From positions 5,680,501-5,744,500 of the forward strand of contig CM072891.1 in assembly GCA_037013685.1 (NCBI GenBank): a DNA stretch of 64,000 bases. The letters are read 5' to 3'. Source of the stretch: Acridotheres tristis. Taxonomy: Eukaryota; Chordata; Aves; Passeriformes; Sturnidae. Under the pieces are notes generated by a model that searched no databases, was not told the DNA's origin, and worked only from the letters and a program-made list of their open reading frames with translations. Below are positions 13,675 through 25,900 of the stretch, in pieces (within the stretch, counting starts at the first letter, position 1; every line of letters begins with the position of its first letter). The position numbers and the translations under genes are program-made.

Positions 13675-16600
13675 ATTTCCTTCTTCATAGCTGGTAGAGT
13701 GCCGTATTTTGGATTTAGTTTGAGAACACAACAAACATCCTAGTACCAATGTATTGCCTTCTCTAAGAGGTTTTAAGAGTCTGCTTGCATAAAGAACTAC
13801 TGAACTAGGATGGAAGATTTCTGGGCACATGTAGTTTTGACTAGGTTTCTTAATCTTTAAAAGACAGATAATAAATCTCAGAAATTTCCTAATATTTCAA
13901 AACATACAAGCGAAAATTGATATATCAGAATTATAAAGGTAAATATGCACATCGTTAACCAACTTCTTGAAACTCCTGTTTCTAGATGAATAAGTTATGT
14001 GTTAAAATATAATTTCAAGTGATGCCTCTGTTTCAAATATGATAAGCAGTTACAGCCACAGAAAAATAGACAAAAATTTTAAAATATTGCAATTAAACAT
14101 GAGACAAGTTTAGTATGAAATGGTAAAATTGGTGTTTCTAATAAAATTGGCTAAAAGGAACAAGAGTTTTTTGAGTGTAGTCAGAGATACCACCTTTTTC
14201 CCATAATTGGTCTGTTTTGGGATGTCATTCCATGAAGTGTTGCAAACCAATAAAAGAAACCAAAGAGGAAGATTGTTTCCCCTTTCCAAGTTTCAACTGG
14301 TCCCTTCCTCCCATTCACACTGATTGCTGTGCTGTCTCTGGCACTCCTCAGACCCATCTGTGAGTGAGTTTTCTGCCAGACCACATTAGATCCTGCACAG
14401 ATTTTTGCCATAGGAGCGAAAGGCATTGGCTGGTGGAGGAGTCTGATGCGTGCAGTGCCGGAGAGGAGTGAGGACCAGGCACGGAGAGGGTGTGGGGGGC
14501 AAGGAGAGTGGAATAGGTTGAAGCAGTGATGCACCTGCAGCCATTAATCCCATCTCTTAGATGCAGCCACACTAGAACCTGAGATGCTAACATTTTCAAA
14601 ATAACATTTTCAAAAGGAACAAGAAGGATTTCAGTTAACTGGGGAGAGAGAAAAAAAATGTTTAGTTCATTAACATGGTTCTCTTAGAAGCAAGGATCTT
14701 AAAACAGAAACACTTTACTTCTAGTCACTGTTCCAGTTTTAGATTAAATGTTGATTAAAATTGTGATTAGAACCCAGGTCTCCCTTTTCCCAGGCGAGTT
14801 CTTTAATACCTTGAATAGTCAGTCACGCTTGGGTATTCACCTTCTGGCTTAAGAATAATTATTTACTTACTCAAAGTACAAACTCTGTAAACAAGAAGGA
14901 CCCGGAAGCCTCACACATCCGGGGCACACTTAGAGCTGTATATTTAAATCCAGATTTCAGCCACTATTTGACTGGAGACCTGAAACACTTTTGAACTCTC
15001 AGGTCCCAGCTGAATGGCTTGTCTTTCTATTGATATGAAACCCAAGTGTGTGTCCATATGCTGCTTCAGCAGGAGCCAAGGAGACTGTGACAGATCCTTA
15101 ATCAGGAAAGCATAATACCATAGCATCCATCAGCTGGTTGTGATGCAGCCAGCATCTCTGTAAAAGCAGAGTAATAGTGGCTAATCTTCCATCAGGACAA
15201 ATACACTGATGATGATATATCTGGATACTCAAGCAATGGCTATTGCACTAGCATTTGAAACAAGCTGTGCAGAAGGACAGATAGAAGATAAGTACACACA
15301 GGACTAAAGACTGTCATGGAAATGCAAAGACCAAAAAGGTTTTTTTACTGGAAAGACTATTTTCTCTATGTGTTTTTCTGCTCAAACTTTGATTAACTGT
15401 GGAAGAATAGTCTATTGATACTAAGTTTGACTATATTGGAAGTTTAAGAAACATCTGAGATGAAGCTGAGGTAAGAAAGAGTTCTAGAGCAAGACTAAGA
15501 GATCTACTACAAAGTGTATCCAACTATTTTTAGCCCTGTCTAAACATATGAAACCCTAATAATGCACACAAGATGCATATTAAAATAATTTTGCATTTAA
15601 TATGACTTCATGAAATGGCTTGTAAATGTACTGTGTCATTTGTGTCACTTGGTAATTTTGTAGTCACAGAGGTGACAACCCTCTTTTCTTTTACAATGCA
15701 AAGATGTATAAGAAGAAACAGCAAATAAGATATTGATTTTGTTCTTGAAGAGCAGAAAACCAATCAAACTCAAAGAAAAGGAACAGGCACCAAATATTCT
15801 CATACCATCACTGACTAGATATCAAAGATAGTGCACATGACTAGTTTTATAGACATAGTCTATGAATGACAAAAAAAATTATTTCTGGGTGTGATGGATG
15901 CACTTGACCCCTTAAACAAATCAACAGTACTTTGGTACAGGCTTCAAAGAAGGTAAAGGCTTGAGCCACAGCTGGGCCATGAACTCTTCTGGAAAACAAA
16001 CCCACAAAGGTGCAGAGTGACCTAGTGAGAATGATGCACACCAATCATGGGTTAACATGTGAATAATGGGTGTTCTTTCCAAGGCTTATTTATCAAAGAA
16101 CAAAGGCAGTTGTGGGTACAAGGAGTCTCGTGTTCCATTGTATGCAATCTGACTACAGCCAAGCACTTTATACCATAAATATGACATCAATTACCTAAAT
16201 CAGGATTGAAAACACTGGAGAGGGCACGGCCACTTGCTTTTTGCCTGGATTTTATTTGTTGATGTAGTTGAATATGTCTGAGGGTGGACAAACCCTCTGA
16301 AAGCCACTGTCACATTGTTCCGAGCTGAAACCCAATATTTGACAATGCACATTGGTGAATTTTCCTTCAGCCAAGCTGGCAGGAGGCTGTAGCTCCCCTT
16401 TCCATACAGTATCCTTTTCTTCCTTAGAGGATCTATTCTAATAGTTTTGATGCTTCTACTAAGTCAAAGCAAACCACACAGCAAGGTCTCCTGCAGAAAC
16501 AACTGTCATTTTTTCACTTTTGGCCACAACACGTGATGATAATTTGTAGTTAGTTTGTTCCAAAATATTATAACTTAACTTGGGTTCAAAATACTTACCT

Positions 16601-19600
16601 TCTCTTTCCTCTTTCTCCCTTATTTCATACAGTTTGGAGCCATCTTGCTCGTTAACCAAGATTGAGATACCTTAAGGTTTTATATCGTCTCTTACACAGA
16701 AACAAGGAGAAATACAGATAAAGGAAAATAATGTATGGAAAGAACTGATTCAGCTCATCAGAATTCTGAATTTAGTTTACATGAGATCCAAAAGCATTTT
16801 CCTGCTTTTCATATCCAAGTCCTTAATGAGGCAGTTTTGTCAAAGTGAAATCTCAAAAATAGAATGTTCCAGTAAGATGTCTTTTAAATCTGTCTACTCT
16901 TTGTGTATGCTAAACTCATCAAACGCTTTTCTAAAATAGCTACTGTTTTGCAGCAAACGAAGCACAGACAATTGAATGTGTCAACACCACTCGTGGAGTC
17001 ACGCTAAGATTCATTTATTTTTGTCAGGCACCCATACTAGTAGTGAATGGCACTGCATTTGTAGTCAGATGTCACACATATTGCAAACCTATCTCAAAGG
17101 CTTTGGTTCTGCTCTCAGATGGGTTGTACACTGCAGTAAGGGCTGCACTGACCCAGAAGCATTGGTACTTGGGAGCATCAGGATTGCCTTTGGCTGGCCC
17201 CTTTTCCAAATTACCCTAAAAGAAAGGAAACCATTTGTTAGAGTACTGCTATTCAAGAAAAGCCTACTTTGTCAGATTAGAATAACTAAAGCAAAATATT
17301 TGGGCGTCATTTCCAATGTGGGATCAAAAAATGATCATCAATGGATGATAGACAAAAAGATAATGATAATGAACCAAAAGATAATCCTTATCACAGAATC
17401 TGCAGGATCTCCACTGCTCCTTAGAGGTGGGTCCAAACCTTGTTAGTATGCTGAGGATGTACTTCAATCTGGAACTTCCCTGCTTAGGATTTTTTGAATT
17501 CTGTCTGGGAAAGTCTGGATGAAAAAATGTGTGTCTGCATAATGCAAAATACCACAGTGGTGCAACATGTCCTGGACAAAGATCTACAGAACATTCTTTT
17601 CCAAAGACTCCTTGAAACAGAAACATTTCTTCAATGGAGCAGCAAAACAGTAACATCTGAAATCTCAGATAAAGAAAAGACAAGCCAGATAGACCTACTT
17701 TGAGCATTAAATAATGAGAATACAGGGTTTTGCCATAACCTTTATCACGGGAAGGATGATGGGAAAGGAAGAGCTTTTCTGGTCTGACCACGTATGAGAG
17801 TAAAAGAAAAAAAAGCTGCAATGGGTTAGAATTGGAGGCAACTCAAATGGTTGTCACTACCACAGCCATCAAAGTCATACCATATATGCTCAGTAAATTT
17901 CACTCTTCCAGATGTTGTAGTTTCTAAGAATATATATGAAGTTGTATCCTAGAGCATATGGTGCCATTTCAAAAGTTGCACCACAGTAGGTAGATGAGTG
18001 GGAGGAGGCAGGGAAGGAGAGAATATGCATGGATGTCTGTCAAGGCCACCTTTCCTTTGGAGTTTTCCACACACCTGTCATTGATGCAAATGCCCATATT
18101 GCAAACAGGAATCAGCTAAATTGCGATGTAGTTTGTTACCAAGTGGAAGAGTTAACAGCTTCTCTCATTTTATAATCTCACAGACATAGGTTATTTGATT
18201 AATAGACAGATTTGACCTTGCAAATATTGGTGCAATGCAAAGACTAATTAAATTATACTGTAAGCAAAACACATTTTCTTGCCCACTAATAGTTAGGACG
18301 ATCATGGAAGTTGGCTCCTACCCATGACTGGAAGTCTAAACCCAGAAAGGATTCTCTGGAAGCCTCTGGCAATATTCAGGTGGCAAGGATGGACTATGGT
18401 GTAGCCCACTAAGACATTTAAACGGTTTTCTAACCTTACATAGCTAAAATATGGTGCATGGTCTGTATTTTTCCTTGACGCTTGCCCAAAAGAAAGGATT
18501 CTTTGGAATAATCACCTCTTGCACCTTCTTTTAGAGTGATGAATATCGTGCTATACCAGTAGCTACATATAAAATGTTTATACTATTCTTTTTCAAAATT
18601 TATAGATCAACACAGAGTATTTAAACATATCAGAAAGTAATAACTTGTAATAGACTGACTTTAAAACAATGGCTGAATTGGAAAATCTTTTTATTTTTAG
18701 GTCTCAGCCTTCGCTTCCTGACTCTTTATAGACTCACATGAATAAACTGGAGGTACAACTTTGTTTCTTGTTACTTAACCATTGAGCCAGCTAGTCTCTT
18801 GACCTTACTTGGAATTGCACCAGTGGCACAAATTAAAATGTTTTCGATTTGATTAATAATTTATTAAACCAGCTATTTCATGTCTTCAGCAGGATCTGCA
18901 CCAATGGCACAAAGTTGAAAAGCCATGTCCCACTGCTGATCCAAACATCCAAGGAGTTGTAAACAAAACAGAATAGAGTTAAGAAATTATAGCTAAGGAG
19001 TCACTGAAAAAAAACCAGACCTACATGACAACAAAACAATAGAAATTATACTGAATACTTATTCTAAATATGAAGTGTCTCTGATAACTTTCAATAAGAG
19101 TTTAAACAATCCTATTCCATACTGTAATGAAGAGAACAAACTGCTATCTTCTTGTCATCCTACCGAAGACTTTGTTTTCTTAAATTAAGATTTCTACAGG
19201 TAACTATGGAAGTTAGTACAGGAGCTTCCTGTCCGCTCAGACTGTTTTTCCCAATGAGTAAAAGATGTAATTCGGTAGTGTTCATGATAAACTGACAAAG
19301 CCACTGTGTTTCCCAGCATGGCTGGCAGAGCCAGCTTGATGAAAAGGCAGTGCTTTAGTTAACAGAGAGATATTGATAATTACCTGCTGGCAGCCAAAAT
19401 AATGTAAAAAATTTGCTGAGAGGTTACTGATTTGAGTTATACTTCAACTCTGACATGACCAGGACAAAATGTGACTATCAGCTTTATATTGACTTGATGA
19501 GGAAAACTTGTTTTTCTCTGGATAGTCAATATAAACCCCAGTGTGGATTGCTAGCGCATTACCTGGAATACATCCCTGCAGTAAAAGGCTTCTGCATCAC

Positions 19601-20941
19601 ACACACTTGTTTTCTTACTCTGTCACAAATTTGACATTTGCAACCTTCTCCTGCACCATTATGGATCTACCATCTAGTTTACAAGGCTTTTCACATCACA
19701 GTAACAAAACCCCTATTATCAATTTCAGCTTCTTCTTTACTCAGTCATTCAAAAACGGGTAAACTTATTTTGTTGTTTTAATACAATCGTCTACTACATT
19801 TCTATATACAAAAAAAATCTCATACAAATCCCTCTAGTAGGCACTTATAAGTCAGGAAGTAATAAAGCTAATGCTGCCAGTGAAATCTGAATTTTGCCCC
19901 TCCTTCTTACCATCCACAAGAGCAACGAATCAACAGGCTACACAGGGAGACCGAGATGCTCTGAATAAACAATACTGTTTTTAGGGTGTGAGAATCCTCT
20001 GCAGGAAGCTACAAAATGTCAAGCTATTTGCTTGCACTTTAGATAATTTCAGATACGTTTGCAAAAAAAAAAAAATCTTTTTGCCTTGTCTACAACAGAA
20101 TATTCAACACATAGTGACTGAACCCGTGAAGGAACAGCAGTATGAGCACCACTGATGCAGTATATCTTCAGTAACCATGCTGTTTTGGGTTCAGGCTTAC
20201 ACCCACCCACATATGTTGTATTATACCATTGCATAACCAGAAATCCCTGGAGCCTGGATTCTCAGTCTCTATGGCTGCACACACTGCAACTGCTGTGCCA
20301 ATACAGAAATACTGATATTGTGTGCTGGTGCACCACCCCATCAAAGTGCTACTAGTGCGACTTTCCCATAAGGAATATGGGATATTTCTTCAGCCTTTTT
20401 TATTTTTTTTTATTTTTTTGTGCTAGTTGTTCATCTAAGAAAGTGATATGCTAAGGAGAAAACTGAAGTGGTTCATTTATATATATGCAAATTACAAATG
20501 CTTTCAGTAATTGCTTGTTAGCAGGCAGTCAAAAGGAGACTAATACGGAGTCTGTGATTAGTAAAATGGCATTGAAAATGCAGGACGGATACCCAAAAAT
20601 ATCTGCTGAAGTCAGGAGACTTGAATTTCGACAATGGGATATCATTTGTATTTGATGATAGTGCTAGTCAATGTGGAAGATGTTTGCCCACATATTCATT
20701 CAAAACGAGTTTAAATAGTCCTTAGAGTGCCCAAGGTCACATAAGTAAGGCAAAAAAGATGACAAGAAGTCGCTTCATCAAAACAACTGTTGCTTTGTCT
20801 GTGTAACAACAGCTTTAGTCTCAGAGAAAAGGAGAAGGGCTCACAGATGAGAGAAGAGGCCTGGACAGCTAGAAAAAACCACCCTGCTGAGCCCCAGGCA
20901 ATGGTGGAAAAAAAAATTGTGTGTCTGTATTTCTAGACTGA
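13675..20941. other. Intergenic DNA, no gene seen
   Basis: Mainly AT-rich DNA. A GC-richer patch at about 14270-14560 keeps some CpG but matches nothing I recognise. The two longest open frames of the window lie at 16976-17446 (+, 156 codons) and 17324-17821 (-, 165 codons). They overlap on opposite strands, lack recognisable domains, and have a length expected now and then by chance in 64 kb. A T-rich low-complexity run is at about 20396-20420. No RNA gene is seen. Confidence 0.55.
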
Positions 20942-21290
20942 AGAAGACAAAGGTGATCTCACTCTCCACAACCACCTAAAGGCGGCCGTAGCCAGTGGGG
21001 GCCGGCCTCTCCTCCCAGACAACCAGCGCCAGGACAAGAGGACACAGGTTTAAGCTGCACCAGGGGAGGCTCAGGTTGGATGTCAGAAGAAATTTTTCAC
21101 AGAAATGGAGATGAGAGTTTGCAATGGGCTGCCCAGGGAAGTAAGTGTTGGAGTCGCCGTCCCTGGAGGTGTTTAAGGAACGGCTGGATGTGGCACTCAG
21201 CGCCCCGATGTACTTGACAAGGCTGGTCAGAGCTGAACTCGACGATCACAGCGCTCTCTTCCAACCTAATTGAATCTGTGGTTCTGTGAT
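20942..21290 (+). mobile_element. CR1 LINE 3' end abutting the GPHN promoter
   Basis: This is a comparatively well-preserved CR1 3' end. It contains 'ctcccagacaaccagcgcc', 'ggacaagaggacacaggt', 'ctgcaccaggggaggctcag', 'gggctgcccagggaagtaag', 'gagtcgccgtccctggagg', 'gtttaaggaacggctggatg', 'ctcttccaacctaattgaat' and a degenerate copy of the CR1 terminal repeat (ctgtggttctgtgat). It keeps several CpGs, which suggests a younger copy than the others here or protection from methylation next to the CpG island. It is 5' truncated and non-coding. Its 3' end lies about 300 bp upstream of the gephyrin start codon and next to the GC boxes, so it may contribute to the promoter-proximal region. Confidence 0.95.
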
Positions 21291-21483
21291 TTCAGGCTAA
21301 CCGAGAGCAGGGATCCTTTGCTATCGGTCTTCCCCACTCTTCCGGAGTCTCGGGAATTGCGCTGCCAGCCCGTGCAGGGAGGGATCCCGAGGCCCGGCCC
21401 GGCCTCTCGGCGCTGGATTGCTGCTGCCTGCGCCGCGCGCGCCGCGCTAGTCTCGCACCCCCCCCGCGCCGTCGTAGTCCTGG

Positions 21484-21534
21484 CCCCGCCCCCGCCCCGC
21501 CCCCGGGCCCGCCCCGCCCCCGGGCCCCGCCCCC
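21484..21534 (+). promoter_or_regulatory. GC-box cluster, TATA-less core promoter
   Basis: A tandem series of CCCCGCCCC-type boxes, interrupted by CCCGGGCCC, runs for about 50 bp and ends about 60 bp before the ATG. These are Sp1/KLF-type binding sites. No TATA box is visible at a sensible distance, so initiation is probably dispersed over roughly 21500-21590, which would give a short 5' UTR here. A longer leader starting further upstream is equally possible. The minus strand reads as many closely spaced G runs, so the template strand has strong G-quadruplex potential. Confidence 0.7.
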
Positions 21535-21594
21535 TCTGCGCCCGCGCCGCTCCCGCGCCGTCCCCCCCCGGCAGTGCGGTGCTGCGCCGCGAAC

Positions 21595-21658
21595 ATGGCG
21601 TCGGAGGGGATGATCCTGACGAACCACGACCACCAGATCCGCGTCGGCGTCCTCACAG
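21595..21658 (+). CDS. GPHN: Gephyrin, first coding exon (partial gene)
   Basis: Gephyrin anchors glycine and GABA-A receptors at inhibitory synapses and catalyses the last two steps of molybdenum-cofactor synthesis, through an N-terminal MogA-like G domain and a C-terminal MoeA-like E domain. This exon encodes residues 1-21: MASEGMILTN, then HDHQIRVGVLT. As I recall the mammalian protein, it differs only by Ser for Thr at residue 3. The last residues form the first beta strand of the G domain. The start has a favourable context (A at -3, G at +4). The exon ends ACAG before a GT at 21659, leaving one base of the next codon (phase 1), which fits the Val that begins the next exon in the family. 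The donor (gtaccg) is weaker than consensus. The rest of the roughly 740-residue protein lies beyond the window. Identification rests on recall of the conserved N terminus, without a database search. Confidence 0.93.
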
Positions 21659-22249
21659 GTACCGGGCCGCGCCGGGCACGGCGCCGGGGACGCGCGGGGG
21701 GCGGCCGCGGGTCGCTGCGCGCTTCAGGCCGCCCCGCGGGGTGCCCCGCCGGCCGTCTGTCTCTGCCGTGGCGGCGCCGCCGCCGCTGCGCAGGGAGCGC
21801 CCCTCCGCCGTGCGTGCGGTACCCGAAGCCCGGAGCCGGGGTCGGGGCGTGGGGGCGGCGCTCCGGCCGCCGGCGGACAGCGTGAGCGGGGCCGGCCGGC
21901 GCTGGGCTGCGCTGCCGCAGGCGGGCGGGCGCCGCAGCCGCGGGGACTGACCCGGGGATAACCCGCGCGAAGGGGACGGAGCGCGCGGGTGGGCGAATGC
22001 CGGAGGGCATGGGGGGCCGGGACGCGGCCGGGCTTCCTCCGAACGCGGCGGAGCCATGAGTGCCAAGGCGCTGGAGAAGGGAGCCCGCGGCCGGCGCAGG
22101 CTGCGGGCCGGCAGGTGCCGGGCCTGCCTTCCCCCGGCGGGAGGCGGCCTCAGCATCCTCGGGGATGCCCGAGCGCGGCACGCTCCGCACGGCAGCTCCT
22201 TTGGGATGGCTCCTTCCCTTCCCCCTCCCTGGCCTTTACTTTGGGAATT

Positions 22250-22267
22250 GGGAGAGGGTGGGTGGGG
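22250..22267 (+). other. G-quadruplex motif on the coding strand
   Basis: Four G runs with very short loops (GGG aga GGG t GGG t GGGG) meet the canonical quadruplex pattern. A second run of G clusters (gggagggggaggaggg) lies about 25-40 bp downstream, at about 22294-22309. Both are on the non-template strand about 0.6 kb into intron 1, in the CpG island. In other genes this arrangement favours R-loops and promoter-proximal pausing. That role here is inference, while the motif itself is plain. Confidence 0.6.
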
Positions 22268-22930
22268 ATGCTTGTGCCTGTGTGCTCTCTGTTGGGAGGG
22301 GGAGGAGGGCATTTATGATGCTGCTGCTCATAGCGCACGGATGATCCTTTAATAAACCCGTGGCACATGACCTGCGGTGGTTGCACAGAAGGGCTCCCGG
22401 AGCCGGTAGGGTGTGACAGGCCGGGGGGTTCCTTGGCCGGGGTCCTGGCGGGTGTCCCGGTGCCCCGGAGCTCGGCGCAGCGGGGGACGCGCGGCGCGCC
22501 CGGGAGCGGAGCCCCGGCCCCGAGGGGTTCCAGCGCGTACGGGCGTCAGCGCCGCTTCTGTGCGAGGAAGGGGCGAGAGATTTTGGCGAAATTTTTAGGC
22601 GTCAAGCTCAGCGGGTTTCACCGGGAGCCTGGGAAGACATGACTGTTCATGGAAAGCAGCGTTGTGAGCTCGCTTAGGAGTAGGAGGATGCTTGGAGTGA
22701 AAGAGGGGGCATTGATGGAGGGGAGGCCTGGGATTAACCCTGAAGTTATTTATTAGCACTGGCGGTATTTAACCCGAACGGCGTTCGGAAGCGGCCCGAG
22801 CCCGCTGGAGCCCCCGGCGCTGTTCCTCTGCCGGGTGCTGATCCCGCTGCCGGGAGCAAGGCATGTCGAGAAGGCCGGAGCCCTTCCCCTGCTTCCCTTC
22901 CTGGGAAGCGCTTGGCCGCCGGCTGATTGT

Positions 22931-25900
22931 GACGATAAACCGCTAGGAAAACACGGTATATACAAGTGGAAATCCTTAGCGTTGCTTTCAAATTCCAGGC
23001 AGTCAGATCCTTAATATGGGTACAGCGTGTTGGACCAGATGCAAAAGTCACATGGGGAGGTTTGTTCCCTTTGTTCCTGAAGGATAGGACATCCGTGCCA
23101 CTACCTATTATTGTAAAAGTTAGAGTGGGAGGGGAGTGCTAACAGAATGCTCTTTGCATATTTTGTACTACTTCATGGTGTGTAACTTGGGTTATTATTT
23201 TCTTTTGATCAGAGGGTTGTGATAATTTTCACGTTAGTGTTCCCAGAATGCACTACCAGGCACATATGGTGTTATAATAATTTAAATAACGATTTCGTCT
23301 CTCAATAGGTTCAGGTAATCTTTCAGAATACACTTCTTTTATACTGTAAGTCCTGTTTGATCATTGTTTAACTCTTTTAACTTTGTATCATTGTAATTTC
23401 GTTGAAAAGAGCTCCTATCCTAATTTTAGTATTTTGTTTTTAGAGGAAAGCCAAGAGGCATAACCAAACAGAACAGTTTGCTTTTTTTTTCACATTAATG
23501 TACTTGTTTTGAATTCCAGGGTAAAAAAATTGGCAAATAGTTATTTTGCCATTTTGAAAGAGGATGCCTTGGTTTCTTACAGTTTTCCTAGACCCCTTTT
23601 TATGTATGTTTGTAAACATGAAATAAAATGTTATACAAATGTCATAGCATATATCTGGGCAGCCTGAATTATTTTCCTCCCCAGCATCTCCTTTAACCTG
23701 GGAAGAGGATGTTTGTACTTTAGGAGATTTGGACCCCCTAGCTGTTTCAGCTATGGATAGACAGAAAATTTAAAAATGTACTCTTCTGAATTTTTCTCAT
23801 AGAAATGAACTAGTAATTGGTTCTTGAACTAATAATTGCTTCTTTGTGGAAGAATAAGTGTAAAAATGAAAAGGTTAGGTATATGAACTACTTTTTTTAA
23901 CATTTATAATAGCTGAGTGATCAGAAATTAGATAATTCACATAACATCACTCCTTTAGCATTTCTAATTAGGATCATAGGCATATGTTTGTTTCTTAGCA
24001 GTATATACTTGTGCTCTTATCAGCACAGACATGCAGATTTATGCTCGTGTTAGACTTGGTATACTCAGTTTAAAAAATAATCAGTACTGCACCTTATGGT
24101 CATATTCAGATGGAATTTAAATTTACTTGGGAAGGAGTAACTTGAATTAATTTGGTAAAGTTGTGTGTTTATTTTTAAATGAGAACATATAAAAATTATT
24201 TGGGCACATTGTTATTCTTTTCTATTGTAGAGGCTGATGCACATGGCTCCAGAGTGTATTGAGAGTGAGTAATGTTTGTCATAAAGCTTAGTTTCATTAC
24301 ATTGTTTTGTTTTGAGCAAGTTATTGTATTTAGTTTTGCTTGGTAGACCTCTGTGTTTGTTTATGTATCGCTAGTTTCCATCTAGAAACAAATGTATATT
24401 TTTTCCCTTATGGCAAATTAGGACAGGTACAGTGGATTAGAGAAATAGAAATCTCGGTTATTGTTTAATAAAGTAACTTAACCGTGTTCAAATGCAAATT
24501 TATGCAGAATGTAGCATCTTGGGGTTTTTTTACAAAAGTTACTTGTTAACTTCTCTTGTACCCAAACTGTTGAGGTCTTTTAGTTAAGAGTCAGTGATAA
24601 GAATAGAGTCCATAATTAGGACATTTTCTTAATATGAAAGAACTGTCTTCTTGAAATATAGAAAAATACTTTTGTGTATACAGCATCTATGAACTTGAAG
24701 ATGACACTCATGCTTATTTTTGAGTCTTTATATAGAAAGTTGTAGAGTTAAGCTTTTTTACTGAAACAGGAGGAAATATACAACTGACTGATTACAAAAC
24801 TGAAACGTGTGAACTAGAGGGTTATGTCTTATGCACCTAGGAAACCTCACTAGTTTGTGGATAGAAAATTGCATTCTAATCTTTGTGTGTTATCATTTCA
24901 ATAAGTTTTTCAATTTATGAAGAGTGGAACTCTGAAAGTGTCATATTCAGCACCAGGGTTTAATGAAGTGTTCAGATTAAAGATACTGCTCACTTAGGTT
25001 CCAAACCTAGGTTTTCCCTTTGCTATGTTTGATGTGTGGTGCAGGCACATGAGCTACTAACAGAGCTTCACTATTATGTTGTCGTGAGGTAACTTTTATG
25101 GTAAAATACATTTTAAAAGGGCTGTGATGCTAACTGTCAGATTGGGAGATTTTTGTGATGGAATAACAGAGTTGGACTAACAATGTCCAAAGCTTTGTCA
25201 TTTAAGTGTTCTGGATATCTTCTTTTAAAAAGGAAACAGTCATAGAAAACAAGAAATGCAGGGTAGATGAATGAAAAAGAGGAGAGATCTCCACATTTAC
25301 AGTAAAGGTTGGCTTCTATGCATGCTCTGTATGTACTGTTGTGCATCACTGCTTCCTTAGTAAAATGCAAGTACAGAATTACTCTGGTTGCCCCTTGCAA
25401 GCCTTTCATGTTTGGGATATCTCTAACAGAGCAGTTGTTAATCAGTTACCAGTGGTGTCAGGTTGCTGAACCGGGTGTACTAAGTGCAGAATTTTGCAAT
25501 GTTGAAGTTGGCTGGAGAAGAGGAGAAATTGTGTGCTCTGGCCAGAGTTGAATCAATATTAGGTCATCCTTCGCTGGTGGTGGCATTGGTAAAAGTTATA
25601 TAATCTGTGACCTTTCTTGTTTTGTCAGGGACTAAAGCAGACCCTTGACTGGAACCATCCAGAGTGTTCTGAATGATGTTGCCATGTCCACTAGCCCAAT
25701 GGAGAAAAACAGACTTTGATTCTCTCTAATTGCTCCAATTTTCTGTTTTTTTCCCTCTCCATCCCCATTATCTTCTTATTTGCCTCTTTTGTTGTTTTCT
25801 GTCCAGTAAGCATGTAATGTAGCTGGCCAAAACTTGAGATTTTGTTACATGTTTGGTTTTTTCAGAATATTCATAATAAAAATTTGTCAGATTTTGGGTT

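Larger units (their letters stand above)
21320..22620. promoter_or_regulatory. CpG island of the GPHN promoter
   Basis: Base composition changes abruptly from AT-rich DNA to very GC-rich, CpG-dense DNA at about 21320. It stays high through exon 1 and the first kilobase of intron 1, and a weaker GC-rich tail reaches about 22930. This is the only such island in the window and it is centred on the gephyrin first coding exon, as expected of a broadly expressed gene with an unmethylated promoter. The GC content removes stop codons, so frames of up to 247 codons open on both strands between 21270 and 22352. None resembles a known protein, and they are composition artefacts. Borders are by eye. Confidence 0.9.

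Noticed and set aside
13573..13830. Minus-strand frame with poly-Asn and poly-Tyr
   Set aside because: Pure translation of the AAT/ATT microsatellite.
17391..17450. Sequence reading 'tcacagaatctgcaggatct', reminiscent of the CR1 3' terminal repeat on the minus strand
   Set aside because: The neighbouring bases do not continue into CR1 sequence, so the resemblance is too short to call.
16976..17821. Two long overlapping open frames on opposite strands (156 and 165 codons), the longest outside GC-rich DNA
   Set aside because: No recognisable domain, no splice or promoter context, and a frame of this length is expected about once by chance among the thousands of frames in 64 kb.
21270..22352. 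Many long frames on both strands of the CpG island, up to 247 codons and Arg/Pro/Ala/Gly-rich
   Set aside because: High GC removes stop codons. Only the 64 bp of gephyrin exon 1 match a known protein, and the sequence after the GT donor does not continue the gephyrin protein.
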